A stretch of DNA of 64,000 nt from an uncultured Collinsella sp. (GTDB lineage: Bacteria; Actinomycetota; Coriobacteriia; Coriobacteriales; Coriobacteriaceae), in assembly GCA_959027945.1 (NCBI GenBank), contig CAUFRO010000002.1, forward strand, positions 35,598 through 99,597, given 5' to 3'. Numbering within the stretch: position 1 is the stretch's first letter; every line of letters begins with the position of its first letter. This document shows, piece by piece, positions 34,732-44,228 of this stretch. The translations under genes and the position numbers were made by a program. Under the pieces are notes generated by a model. It ran no database searches, was not told the DNA's origin, and saw only the letters and a list, made by a program, of their open reading frames with translations.

Positions 34732-35877
34732 ATGGACCTTGCCGATATTCGCCAGGCCATCGATGGCATCGACACCACGCTCCTCAACAGCTTTGTCGAG
34801 CGCATGGACATTGCCACCGAGGTAGCCAAGTCAAAAATCGAGACGGGCAAGGCCGTCTTCGACCCCGCCCGTGAGCGCTCCAAGCTCAACAACCTCGCCA
34901 GCCGCGCGCCCGAGCGCTACGAGGCGCAGACCATCACCCTGTTCCGTCTCCTCATGAGCATGAGCAAGGCCGAGCAGCAGCGCTACATCAACGAGCTCAA
35001 GGGCATCACCGTCTCGCAAAAGGCCAACGCCACGGCCGTAGCCTTCGACACGCCCTTCCCCCAGACTGCCACCGTTGCCTGCCAGGGCGTGGAAGGTGCC
35101 TATAGCCAGATCGCCGCGTGCAAACTTTTCGACGTGCCCGATATTGCGTTCTTTGAGACCTTCGAAGGCGTCATGCGCGCCGTGCGCGACGGCTTCTGCG
35201 AGTTTGGCGTGCTGCCCATCGAGAACTCCACCGCCGGATCGGTCAACGCCGTCTACGACCTGCTCGCCCAGTTCGACTTCCACATCGTGCGCTCGCTTCG
35301 CCTCAAGATCGACCACAACTTGCTCGTCAAGCCCGGCACCAAGCTCGCGGACATACGCGAGGTCTACAGCCACGGTCAGGCCATCGCGCAGTGCGCTAGC
35401 TTTATCGAGTCCCACGACCTGCACGCCACCAAGTACCCAAACACGGCCATGTCGGCCGACATGGTCGCCAACTCCGAGCGCACCGATGTTGCCGCCATCG
35501 CATCGCGCAGCTGCGCGGCGCTCTATGGCCTGGAGGTGCTGGAACCCAACATCCAGGACTCGGACAACAACTACACGCGCTTTGTCGTCATCAGCCGCGA
35601 GCCGCGCGTCTACCCCGGCGCCAACCGCACCTCGCTCATGATCACCACGGCCAACGAGCCGGGCGCCCTCTATCGCGTGCTCGAGCGCTTCTACGCACTC
35701 AACATCAACCTGATCAAACTCGAGAGCCGTCCCATCCCCGGGCACGACTTTGAGTTTATGTTCTACTTTGACCTGGACTGCCCCTTTGGCAGTAAGGCCC
35801 TCGACGACTTGCTCGACTCCATCGACGACGTGTGCGAAAGTTTCACCTACTTTGGCAGCTACACGGAGGTGCTCTAG
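34732..35877 (+). CDS. pheA: Bifunctional chorismate mutase / prephenate dehydratase
   Basis: This 381-residue P-protein has chorismate mutase at residues ~1-90 (MDLADIRQAIDGIDTTLL). Prephenate dehydratase follows at ~105-285 (CQGVEGAYSQIA, LPIENSTAGSVNAVYDLL, DNNYTRFVVISREP), then a C-terminal ACT domain (ITTANEPGALYRVLERF, KLESRP), where phenylalanine binds to inhibit. A longer frame begins at 34588 inside the REPIN element, but ATG 34732 has AAGGGG upstream and begins the real homology. It is the branch point to Phe and supplies prephenate for TyrA. Confidence 0.96.
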   Translation: MDLADIRQAIDGIDTTLLNSFVERMDIATEVAKSKIETGKAVFDPARERSKLNNLASRAPERYEAQTITLFRLLMSMSKAEQQRYINELKGITVSQKANATAVAFDTPFPQTATVACQGVEGAYSQIAACKLFDVPDIAFFETFEGVMRAVRDGFCEFGVLPIENSTAGSVNAVYDLLAQFDFHIVRSLRLKIDHNLLVKPGTKLADIREVYSHGQAIAQCASFIESHDLHATKYPNTAMSADMVANSERTDVAAIASRSCAALYGLEVLEPNIQDSDNNYTRFVVISREPRVYPGANRTSLMITTANEPGALYRVLERFYALNINLIKLESRPIPGHDFEFMFYFDLDCPFGSKALDDLLDSIDDVCESFTYFGSYTEVL

Positions 35878-37128
35878 ATGACCGATACCGCCGCAACCCG
35901 CCCCTACGGCGTGCTGGGCCGCGTGCTGGGCCACAGCTACACCCCGACCATCTACAAGGAGCTCGCTGGGCTCGAGTACGTGCGTTTTGAGCGCGAGCCC
36001 GAGGATCTTGAGGGCTTTATGACGGGCGACGAGTGGGAGGGCACCAACGTGACCATCCCCTACAAGCGCGCCGTCATGGAGTATCTGGACGAGCTGAGCC
36101 CGCTCGCCGTGCGCATGGGCAACGTCAACACCATCACACGCCTGCCCGACGGCCGCCTGCGCGGCGACAACACCGACTACTTCGGTTTTCAGTGCCTGGT
36201 CGAGGAGCTGGGGGTTGAGGTTGCCGGCAAGAAGGCTCTCGTACTCGGCGCCACTGGCGGCGCCGGTACCACGGCAAGTATGGTGCTGGAAGACCTGGGC
36301 GCCATCGTTGTGCCCGTGGGTCGCACGAGCGAGGTCAATTACGACAACATCTCCCAGCAGTCCGATGCAACGCTGCTCGTCAACTGCACGCCCGCCGGCA
36401 TGTTCCCCCATTGCCCCGACGCGCCTTGCACGCTCGAAGGGCTCGATGCGCTCGAGGGCGTTATCGACATTGTCTACAACCCTGCCCGCACGGGTCTGAT
36501 GCTCGAGGCCGAGCGCCGCGGCATCCCCTGCATCGGCGGCCTGCTGATGCTCGTGGCCCAAGCGGCACAGGCCGTCGAGCGCTATACCGGCCAGGTCACC
36601 CCGCGCAAGCGCATCCTGGATGTAACGGAGCGCCTGTCTCGCCGTGAGCAGAACATCGCCCTGATCGGCATGCCGGGTTCAGGCAAGACCCGCGTGGGTG
36701 AGCAGATCGCCCAGCTCACGGGCCGCGAGCACATCGACTTGGATCGCGCGCTCGAGGAGCGTCTGGGCATGCCCTGTGCCGACTTTATCGTCGAGCGCGG
36801 CGAGGCGGCCTTCCGCGAACAGGAGACGGCTACGCTGGCCGACATCTCCAAGCGCAGCGGCCTGGTGCTCTCCACCGGCGGCGGCGTGGTCACACGCGAC
36901 GAGAACTACCCGCTGCTGCACCAGAATAGCCAGATCGTGATGCTCAACCGCAAGCTCGACGAGCTCGCCCACAAGGGACGCCCCATCACTGCGCGCGACG
37001 GCATCGATAAGCTGGCTGAACAGCGCATGCCACGCTACCGCGCCTGGGCCGACTACATCATCGACTCACGCGACTGCGCCGCCAACACGGCCCAAGCCCT
37101 CCTCGACGCCCTCCCGCCCGCTCTCTAA
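35878..37128 (+). CDS. Shikimate dehydrogenase - shikimate kinase fusion
   Basis: This 416-residue protein joins two consecutive pathway steps. AroE occupies residues ~1-255: GHSYTP for substrate serine/threonine, NVTIPYK with the catalytic Lys63, DNTD at 97-100, and the Rossmann GATGGAGTT at 125-133. AroK follows: Walker A GMPGSGKT at 264-271, the DLDRALEERLG box and the STGGGVV motif. Its ATG starts directly after the pheA stop. The reductase product passes straight to the kinase, so channelling is possible. The aroE part lacks the usual C-terminal helix extension. Confidence 0.95.
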   Translation: MTDTAATRPYGVLGRVLGHSYTPTIYKELAGLEYVRFEREPEDLEGFMTGDEWEGTNVTIPYKRAVMEYLDELSPLAVRMGNVNTITRLPDGRLRGDNTDYFGFQCLVEELGVEVAGKKALVLGATGGAGTTASMVLEDLGAIVVPVGRTSEVNYDNISQQSDATLLVNCTPAGMFPHCPDAPCTLEGLDALEGVIDIVYNPARTGLMLEAERRGIPCIGGLLMLVAQAAQAVERYTGQVTPRKRILDVTERLSRREQNIALIGMPGSGKTRVGEQIAQLTGREHIDLDRALEERLGMPCADFIVERGEAAFREQETATLADISKRSGLVLSTGGGVVTRDENYPLLHQNSQIVMLNRKLDELAHKGRPITARDGIDKLAEQRMPRYRAWADYIIDSRDCAANTAQALLDALPPAL

Positions 37129-37131
37129 CAA

Positions 37132-37170
37132 AAACCACCACAAAGGGGACAGGCACCTTTGTGGTGGTTT
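37132..37170. repeat. Perfect palindrome with GGGACAGGCACC core
   Basis: A 15-bp perfect stem (AAACCACCACAAAGG at 37132-37146 with its complement at 37156-37170) holds the loop GGACAGGCA. It ends in TTT and may act as a terminator after aroE/K. The loop and flanks resemble GGTGCCTGTCCC-type repeats found dispersed in other bacteria. Confidence 0.7.
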
Positions 37171-37192
37171 CTCGACTGCAAAGGAAGCAACC

Positions 37193-37630
37193 ATGAAAGC
37201 ACTCGTCATCAACGGCCCCAACCTCAACATGCTCGGTATTCGCGAGCCGGGCATCTATGGCAGCGACAACTATGACCGATTAGTGCAGATCTGCCAGGAA
37301 GCGGGCGCCGCACAGGGTTTCGACGAGGTCGAGGTCTTCCAGTCTAACCACGAGGGCAGCATCGTCGACAAGATCCAGGAGGCTTACGGCAAGGTCGACG
37401 GCATCGTCATCAACCCAGCGGCCTACACGCACACGAGCGTGGCGATCCTCGACGCCCTCAAGGCCGTCGCCATCCCTGCCGTCGAGGTCCACATCAGCGC
37501 CGTCGAGACCCGCGAAGACTTCCGCCAGGTGAGCTACGCACGCCTAGCCTGCTTCGCCACCATTACGGGCGAAGGCCTGATGGGCTACGCCCACGCGCTG
37601 GAGCTACTGAAAGAGCATCTGGAAAAGTAA
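37193..37630 (+). CDS. aroQ: 3-dehydroquinate dehydratase, type II
   Basis: This 145-residue enzyme dehydrates 3-dehydroquinate. GPNLNMLGIREPGIYG contains the catalytic Tyr22; FQSNHEGSIVDKIQ and INPAAYTHTSVAI follow, and VEVHISAV carries the active-site His. AAAGGAAGC lies before the ATG. The palindrome just upstream may separate it partly from the rest of the cluster. Confidence 0.97.
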   Translation: MKALVINGPNLNMLGIREPGIYGSDNYDRLVQICQEAGAAQGFDEVEVFQSNHEGSIVDKIQEAYGKVDGIVINPAAYTHTSVAILDALKAVAIPAVEVHISAVETREDFRQVSYARLACFATITGEGLMGYAHALELLKEHLEK

Positions 37631-37696
37631 AATGCCAACCCCAACAAACAGCAGCGGCTTGCTCGCGCTCGGCTTCAGCAGCATACAAGATGAAAA

Positions 37697-37725
37697 AAGC
37701 CCAGACCACCAAGCGGTCCGGGCTT
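37697..37725 (-). terminator. Bidirectional terminator between aroQ and tRNA-Arg(TCT)
   Basis: AAGCCCAGACC (37697-37707) pairs with GGTCCGGGCTT (37715-37725). A run of six A before it makes TTTTTT on the minus strand, so it is strongest for the tRNA; aroQ transcription from the other side may also end here. Confidence 0.8.
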
Positions 37726-37734
37726 AATAAACGA

Positions 37735-37811
37735 TGGTGCTCCATGGCGGATTCGAACCGTCGACCTTGGGATTAGAAGTCCCCTGCTCTATCCAACTGA
37801 GCTAATGGAGC
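37735..37811 (-). tRNA. tRNA-Arg (anticodon TCT)
   Basis: A 77-base cloverleaf with encoded CCA. GCTCCAT pairs with ATGGAGC, the anticodon loop is CTTCTAA, and the T loop GGTTCGAATCC is standard. It decodes AGA. A perfect TATAAT at 37858-37863 (minus strand) is a likely -10 box about 46 bases upstream; I see no clear -35. Confidence 0.95.
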
Positions 37812-37865
37812 AAATAACCGCACGCCCAAGCAAGCGCAAGCCTGTCAGGCGCAAGTAATTATAAC

Positions 37866-38636
37866 CTAGTTGAACTGCTCGCGGTACGCCTTGCAGACCT
37901 CATCGACCGGGCCGTCCATGCGAAGGTCACCCTTCTCAATCCAAACGGCACGCTGGCAGATGCGCTCGACCTGCTCCATGGAGTGCGAAACGAACAGAAC
38001 CGTCACGTCGCCGCTCTGGATAAAGTGCTGAATTCGGGCCTCGCACTTTTGCTGGAAGAACACATCACCGACGGACAGCGTCTCATCAACGATCAGAATA
38101 TCGGGCTCGGTAATCGTGGCGATTGCAAAGGCGATGCGCGCGACCATGCCCGAGGAAAAGTTCTTGAGCGGCATGTCTACAAAGTTCTGCAGCTCAGCGA
38201 ACTCGATAATGCCGTCAAAGTTGGCATCGATGAACTCCTTGGTGTAGCCGAGCAGGGCGCCGTTCAGATAGATGTTCTCGCGGGCGGTCAGCTCGGGGTC
38301 AAAGCCGGCACCAAGCTCAATCAGCGGCGCGATGTTGCCGTGCACCTTAACGCTGCCCTCGCTAGGCTCAAGCACGCCAGCGATAATCTTGAGCATCGTA
38401 GACTTGCCGGAGCCATTGGTGCCAACCAGACCGACAACTTCGCCGCGATGAATATCGAACGAGATGTGCTTAAGCGCCCTAAACTCCTCAAAGAACAGCT
38501 CGTGCTTGGCAAGCTTAATGAAATACTCCTTGAGGTTGGTCAGCGACTCGGACGCCATATTAAAGATCATGGTGACGTCGTCGACCTCGACAGCCAGAGG
38601 CTGCTCGCTGTAATCAACAACAGATTCAGTCATCAC
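37866..38636 (-). CDS. Polysaccharide/teichoic acid ABC exporter, ATP-binding protein (Wzt/TagH-like)
   Basis: This 256-residue ATPase has Walker A VGTNGSGKST, the signature region LKNFSSGMVARIAFA (SSGM in place of SGGQ, usual in Wzt/TagH), and Walker B PDILIVDETLSVGD. It lacks the C-terminal carbohydrate-binding domain of O-antigen Wzt proteins that recognise chain ends. It powers export of a lipid-linked glycan with the permease just upstream (8-base gap). The opening ~40 residues before the ATPase core are typical of this subclass. Confidence 0.92.
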   Translation of the reverse strand: MMTESVVDYSEQPLAVEVDDVTMIFNMASESLTNLKEYFIKLAKHELFFEEFRALKHISFDIHRGEVVGLVGTNGSGKSTMLKIIAGVLEPSEGSVKVHGNIAPLIELGAGFDPELTARENIYLNGALLGYTKEFIDANFDGIIEFAELQNFVDMPLKNFSSGMVARIAFAIATITEPDILIVDETLSVGDVFFQQKCEARIQHFIQSGDVTVLFVSHSMEQVERICQRAVWIEKGDLRMDGPVDEVCKAYREQFN

Positions 38637-38644
38637 AGCACTCC

Positions 38645-39490
38645 TTAGATGTAGAGGATGAACTTGCGCTCGGACTTATGGAACACGGTGTAGCCAATAG
38701 CAAGCGCAAGAACCGCCCAAGCGACGCACATACCAAGCGTCAAGAACGAAGGCGTGGTCTGGAACAGGAAGATATCGCGCATAAACTGCAGGTAGTTGTA
38801 CATGGGGTTCGCATAGACCAGGATGCGCACGATATGGGGCATTTGCGCAACGAAGTCGGTCGTCCAGAAGATGGGCGTGATATAGGTCCACGCCGTGATG
38901 ACGACACTCCACAGATGCATAACGTCGCGGAAAAAGACGGTGAGCGCCGAAAGCATCATACCCAGGCCCATGCAGAAGCACATAAGCAAGAACAAGCAAA
39001 CAGGCAGCAGAATAAGGTGCCACGAAGGCATAACGCGGAACCACAGCATAACGATGGCGACGGCGACCAGCGAGAAGGCAAAGTTGACCAGCGAGAAGAG
39101 CACCTTCTGCACCGGGAAGACCCAGCGGTGAACCTTGACCTTCTTGAGCAGCGGAGCTGCGCCCACGATCGACGTCAGCGCCTGGTTCGTAGACTCGGAC
39201 ATGACGGCAAAGGTGACGTTACCCACGATCAAGTACAGCGGGTACATCTCGGGCGTAATAGAGCCGTTGCGACCCTGGGCAAAAATCGTCGAGAACACGA
39301 TGGCCATGACGATCATCATCAGCAAGGGGTTGAGCACCGACCATGCAACACCTAAAACGCTGCGACGATACTTAATCTTAAAATCCTTGGTAACCAGCTG
39401 ACGAAGGATAAACGCGTCCTTCTCAAATTCGTTCTTAGCAAACGTCGCAGGCAGACTGCGAGTTTCTTGTTGCTTTGTCTGATCCGACAC
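38645..39490 (-). CDS. Polysaccharide ABC exporter permease (Wzm/TagG-like)
   Basis: This ABC-2 type permease of about 281 residues has six membrane segments. The typical DFKIKYRRSVLGVAWSVLNP motif precedes helix 1. GTG at 39490 has AAAGGAG eight bases upstream, so I prefer it to an upstream start at 39553. A TATACT on the minus strand at 39530-39535 is a possible -10 for this wzm-wzt pair. Confidence 0.92.
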   Translation of the reverse strand: MSDQTKQQETRSLPATFAKNEFEKDAFILRQLVTKDFKIKYRRSVLGVAWSVLNPLLMMIVMAIVFSTIFAQGRNGSITPEMYPLYLIVGNVTFAVMSESTNQALTSIVGAAPLLKKVKVHRWVFPVQKVLFSLVNFAFSLVAVAIVMLWFRVMPSWHLILLPVCLFLLMCFCMGLGMMLSALTVFFRDVMHLWSVVITAWTYITPIFWTTDFVAQMPHIVRILVYANPMYNYLQFMRDIFLFQTTPSFLTLGMCVAWAVLALAIGYTVFHKSERKFILYI

Positions 39491-39591
39491 GGATGCAACT
39501 CCTTTACTCGTAATCGTTGACAAACGAACAGTATAGACCCGACAGGCAGACAAACGATTCGCGCAACAAAACTGGAGAACTAACCCACATC

Positions 39592-39620
39592 TTAGGATGC
39601 CAGGCGCAAAGGGCTATACT
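39592..39620 (+). promoter_or_regulatory. Candidate promoter of the GT2 gene
   Basis: TTAGGA (39592-39597) and TATACT (39615-39620) are separated by 17 bases, 30 bases before the GTG start. It faces away from the wzm promoter. Confidence 0.5.
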
Positions 39621-39650
39621 TTCAAGGATTTAATTCCAAAGGAGCATTGA

Positions 39651-40613
39651 GTGAATTCTGAATCCATTGCCGTCATCATCCCCTGTTACAACGAGGCCCT
39701 CACAATCGGCAAAGTCGTTGACGACTTTCACCGCGAGCTTCCGCAGGCGACGGTCTATGTCTATGACAACAACTCGTCCGACGATACCTCGCGTATCGCC
39801 GCCGAACATGGCGCGACGGTCCGCTTTGAGCCGCGTCAGGGCAAGGGCAACGTCTGCCGCCAGATGTTTCGCGATATCGAAGCTGATTGCTACCTGATGG
39901 TCGACGGCGACGACACCTACCCCGCCGAAGCGGCCAAGGCCCTTTGCGAGCCCATCCTAAACGGCACGGCCGACATGACCGTGGGCGATCGCCTTTCCAA
40001 CGGCACTTACGCCGAGGAGAACAAGCGTGCCTTCCACGGTTTTGGCAACAATCTGGTACGCGCCATGATCAAGTGGATCTATGGCTATAGTTTCGATGAC
40101 GTCATGACCGGTTACCGAGCCATGAGCCGCCCGTTCGTCAAAACCTTCCCCGTGCTTTCCGAGGGCTTCCAGATCGAAACCGAGCTGTCGATCCACGCCG
40201 TCGACCACCGCTGGCGCATCAAAGATGTACCCATCGAGTACCGCGACCGTCCCGCGGGCTCCGAGTCCAAACTCAACACCGTCAGCGATGGCATTAAAGT
40301 CGTTGCGATGATTGGCACGCTATTCAAGGACTACCGCCCTCTAAAGTTCTTCACCCTGGTCGCGATCCTATTCGCGCTTATCGGCCTCACCCTGGGCATG
40401 CCCATCGTTGTGGAGTATTTCCAGACCGGCCTCGTCCCGCGCTTCCCCACCGCCATGCTCGCCGCCTCGTTTATGTTCCTGTGCGGCCTGAGTCTCGCAA
40501 CCGGATTCATCCTCGACTCCGTGGCAAAGGTCGAAAAAAAGCAGTGGGAAGTCAACGTGTACGGCAAGTACGCTTTCGATGACTTTCGCAGTGACAAAAC
40601 GAACGAGATGTAA
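39651..40613 (+). CDS. Family 2 glycosyltransferase with C-terminal membrane helices
   Basis: This 320-residue protein has a GT2 catalytic domain (VIIPCYNEALTIGKVV at the N-terminus, MVDGDDTYPAEAAK with the DxD-type motif near residue 85). Two membrane helices follow near residues 235-295, as in dolichol-phosphate-mannose-synthase-like enzymes that make polyprenyl-phosphate sugars. The GTG start has AAAGGAG six bases before it. It faces away from the exporter pair and probably supplies a lipid-linked sugar; donor and sugar are unknown. Confidence 0.85.
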   Translation: MNSESIAVIIPCYNEALTIGKVVDDFHRELPQATVYVYDNNSSDDTSRIAAEHGATVRFEPRQGKGNVCRQMFRDIEADCYLMVDGDDTYPAEAAKALCEPILNGTADMTVGDRLSNGTYAEENKRAFHGFGNNLVRAMIKWIYGYSFDDVMTGYRAMSRPFVKTFPVLSEGFQIETELSIHAVDHRWRIKDVPIEYRDRPAGSESKLNTVSDGIKVVAMIGTLFKDYRPLKFFTLVAILFALIGLTLGMPIVVEYFQTGLVPRFPTAMLAASFMFLCGLSLATGFILDSVAKVEKKQWEVNVYGKYAFDDFRSDKTNEM

Positions 40614-40619
40614 ATCGCC

Positions 40620-40667
40620 ATGCCGCTCATCTCCATCGTCGTTCCGTGCTACAACGAGCAGGCATAA
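40620..40667 (+). pseudogene. Truncated start of a second GT2 glycosyltransferase
   Basis: ATG at 40620 opens MPLISIVVPCYNEQA, then TAA. These 15 residues are the classic N-terminus of a GT2 enzyme (SIVVPCYNE), but the frame ends at once in a terminator. Everything after the first strand has been deleted. A second glycosyltransferase therefore once followed the upstream gene, six bases after its stop. Confidence 0.6.
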
Positions 40668-40668
40668 G

Positions 40669-40703
40669 AAAAGCCGCCGTTAACAAGCGGCGGCTTTTCT
40701 TTC
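40669..40703. terminator. Bidirectional intrinsic terminator
   Basis: AAAAGCCGCCG (40669-40679) pairs with CGGCGGCTTTT (40688-40698), followed by CTTTC on the plus strand and TTCTTATG on the minus. It lies between the convergent GT2 and rfbCD units. Confidence 0.85.
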
Positions 40704-40719
40704 GGAATTTGAATAGCGG

Positions 40720-42174
40720 CTAGAGCGTCTTGAGGTACTCCCCCAGCTCTTCCTCCCAGTCGGGCATGTGGAACCCGACCGACTCGAGCTTGGACAGGTC
40801 GAGCGCGGAGTGGACCGGGCGCGGGGCGATGGGGCCCTCGGCGCTTGCGTAGTAGTCGGCGGTGCTGACCGGGACCACCTTGTCCCCGTTGCCGTTGGCG
40901 GCCTCGAAGACGGCGCGGGCGATGTCGGCCCAGCTCTTCACGGCGCCCGAGCCGGTGCAGTTATAGGTGCCGTAGAGCGCATGGGTCCCCAGCACGTGGA
41001 AGATGGCCTGGGCCATGTCGCGCGTGAAGGTCAGGCGGCCCAGCTGGTCGTCCACCACCGTGACCTGCGTGAGCCTGTCGTCCGGGTCGGCGACGCGGTC
41101 GGACAGCGCCTTCATGGTCTTCACGAAGTTGTGCCCCTCGCCGATGACCCAGGAGCTGCGCATGATGTAGTGGCGCGGGCACCCTGCCACGGCGATGTCG
41201 CCGGCGGCCTTGGTCTGGCCGTAGACGGACAGCGGGGAGAAGGGCTCGTCCTCGGTGTGGACCTCGGCGGTGCCGTCGAAGACGTAGTCGGAGGACACGT
41301 GGACCAGGGTGATCCCGTGCTCGGCGCAGGTGCGGGCGAGCAGCGCCGGCCCGGTCGCGTTGGCCTTCCAGGCGATAGCGCGGCCCTCGGGGGTCTCCGC
41401 TTTATCCACGGCCGTGTAGGCGCCGCAGTTGATCACGGTTCCGTAGAGCGACCAGTCGTACTGCGCGTAGGCCTCCGGGTCGGACATGTCGAAGGTGTCG
41501 ATGTCGCAGAAGTCGAAGTCCTTGGCGACGCCGCGCTCCTCGGCGAGCGCGCGCACAGCGTGTCCCAGCTGGCCGTTGCAGCCGGTGACGAGGGTGCGCC
41601 TGGGCGCCATCGGGACGACGTCCTTGAGGTACGGGTGGTTGAGGTCGGCCTCGGATACGGTGGCCTGATCCAGCGGGATCGGCCACTCGATGGCGAGCTC
41701 GGGGTCGGCGAGGTTCACGAACGTGTAGGTCTTCTTCAACTCGAGGGACCAGTGGGCGTCCACCAGGTAGGTGTAGGCGGTGCCGTCCTCGAGTGCCTGG
41801 AAGGAGTTGCCCACGCCGCGCGGCACGTAGATGGCCTTGGACGGGTCGAGAACGGTCGTGTATACCCTGCCGAAGGTGGCGCTGCCCTCGCGCAGGTCCA
41901 CCCAGGCGCCGAAGACGCTGCCGCGCGCCACGGAGATGAACTTGTCCCAGGGCTCGGCGTGGATGCCGCGGGTGACGCCGCGGCTGTCGTTGTAGGAGAT
42001 GTTGTTCTGGACGACCCTGAGGTCCGGGATGCCCAGGGCGGTCATCTTGGCGCGCTGCCAGTTCTCCTTGAACCAGCCGCGCGAGTCGCCGTGGACGGCC
42101 AGGTCGACGACCGTGAGGCCCTCGATGCCGGTCTCCGCCACGGAGAGGTCCTTCTCGAATGCGATGTCTGCCAT
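40720..42174 (-). CDS. dTDP-4-dehydrorhamnose 3,5-epimerase / reductase fusion (RmlC-RmlD)
   Basis: This 484-residue protein combines the last two steps to dTDP-L-rhamnose. Residues ~1-188 are an RmlC cupin (SRGWFKENWQRAKM, GVTRGIHAEPWDKF with His72). Residues ~192-484 are RmlD (TLVTGCNGQLGHAVRAL; VSSDYVFDGTAEVHTEDEP; YGQTKAAGD with the YxxxK pair). The fusion guarantees equal amounts and may channel the unstable intermediate. The gene is very GC-rich compared with the glycosyltransferase genes to its right. Together with rfbB and rfbA it gives the full set from glucose-1-phosphate. Confidence 0.94.
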   Translation of the reverse strand: MADIAFEKDLSVAETGIEGLTVVDLAVHGDSRGWFKENWQRAKMTALGIPDLRVVQNNISYNDSRGVTRGIHAEPWDKFISVARGSVFGAWVDLREGSATFGRVYTTVLDPSKAIYVPRGVGNSFQALEDGTAYTYLVDAHWSLELKKTYTFVNLADPELAIEWPIPLDQATVSEADLNHPYLKDVVPMAPRRTLVTGCNGQLGHAVRALAEERGVAKDFDFCDIDTFDMSDPEAYAQYDWSLYGTVINCGAYTAVDKAETPEGRAIAWKANATGPALLARTCAEHGITLVHVSSDYVFDGTAEVHTEDEPFSPLSVYGQTKAAGDIAVAGCPRHYIMRSSWVIGEGHNFVKTMKALSDRVADPDDRLTQVTVVDDQLGRLTFTRDMAQAIFHVLGTHALYGTYNCTGSGAVKSWADIARAVFEAANGNGDKVVPVSTADYYASAEGPIAPRPVHSALDLSKLESVGFHMPDWEEELGEYLKTL

Positions 42175-42211
42175 GTGGGAAAAGCTCCTATCGAAGAGGT
42201 TGGGGAAACGG

Positions 42212-42272
42212 GGGCGCCCGCGCGGGGACGCAGGATCATCCCCATGCCCTGCGGCCCCGCGCGGGCGCCCCG
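42212..42272. other. Very stable 24-bp hairpin between rfbB and rfbCD
   Basis: A 24-bp GC-rich stem with one mismatch (42212-42235 with 42249-42272; it begins GGGGCGCCCGCG) encloses a 13-base loop. It lies in the 121-base gap after the rfbB stop. No T-run follows on either strand, so it is more likely a processing, stability or translation-control element than a terminator. Otherwise the gap holds only the rfbCD ribosome site. Confidence 0.7.
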
Positions 42273-42295
42273 CGGTGCGGTTCGCCGGTGTGGGC

Positions 42296-43548
<1,253 letters not shown>

Positions 43549-43568
<20 letters not shown>

Positions 43569-44160
43569 CGTCTAACCTCCTAACAAAATCATCCTCACTA
43601 TGGATATAGCCTCTTTCGTATGCCAAACGAAGCTCGAATCCAATATCGGAATTATCGAAACGTTTATAGACATGTTTATGAAGCCAGTTATTAATCTGCC
43701 TATCGTAATACGTATTGTACTGAATCTCCACTGGGTAATACCCAGGCTTGCGGGTGAAATACACGTGAACGCCCCTGTAGCCATCGTCGACAGACTTGCC
43801 ACAAGACAAATCAACGACCTTTAGGCATGCCTCCTCAGCCCCGAGAATGCCATCGTAGGAATCAACCATCGAGCGAAAGCCAAGCAGGTCATTAAATACT
43901 TTTCGAACTTGGTGATCGGGGTAATAGCGATCATATTTGAATGAAATCGACTGAGCACTTTTAATTCGATAGTCGACGGGCAGGTCAGTAAGAACGCCCA
44001 GGGATGTATACCATTTACGGACACGATTCAATTCATCCAGCAGCTCATCGCGATTGAAATAGTGAAGATTCTTCTTAAGCGAAATGCCCAGCTCACTTTT
44101 ATAGGATAGCGAGGAAAGGAGCTCGAGAGACAATCCGTCTCGCCTTAATATAGCTTCCAT
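43549..44160 (-). CDS. Single-domain RelA/SpoT-like alarmone synthetase
   Basis: This 203-residue protein matches the synthetase fold without hydrolase or regulatory domains. R65-IKS and K75 fit the ATP-binding region, D91-LLGFR fits the catalytic-acid region, Y128-RGVH131 fits the guanine-stacking YxxxH-type motif, and E145-I-Q147 is the general-base motif. The usual Arg after EIQ is replaced (QYNT for QIRT). It would make (p)ppGpp, ppApp or a related product, or pyrophosphorylate RNA as some toxic members do. ATG 44160 (AGG five bases upstream) is preferred to GTG 44166. The overlapping small gene downstream suggests a toxin-antitoxin-like pair. Confidence 0.75.
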
Positions 44161-44228
44161 AATCACCTACCAATACGCGACCAGAGCCATGGATCTCCTC
44201 GGGCACGGAGCGGTACTATTCAACAAAA

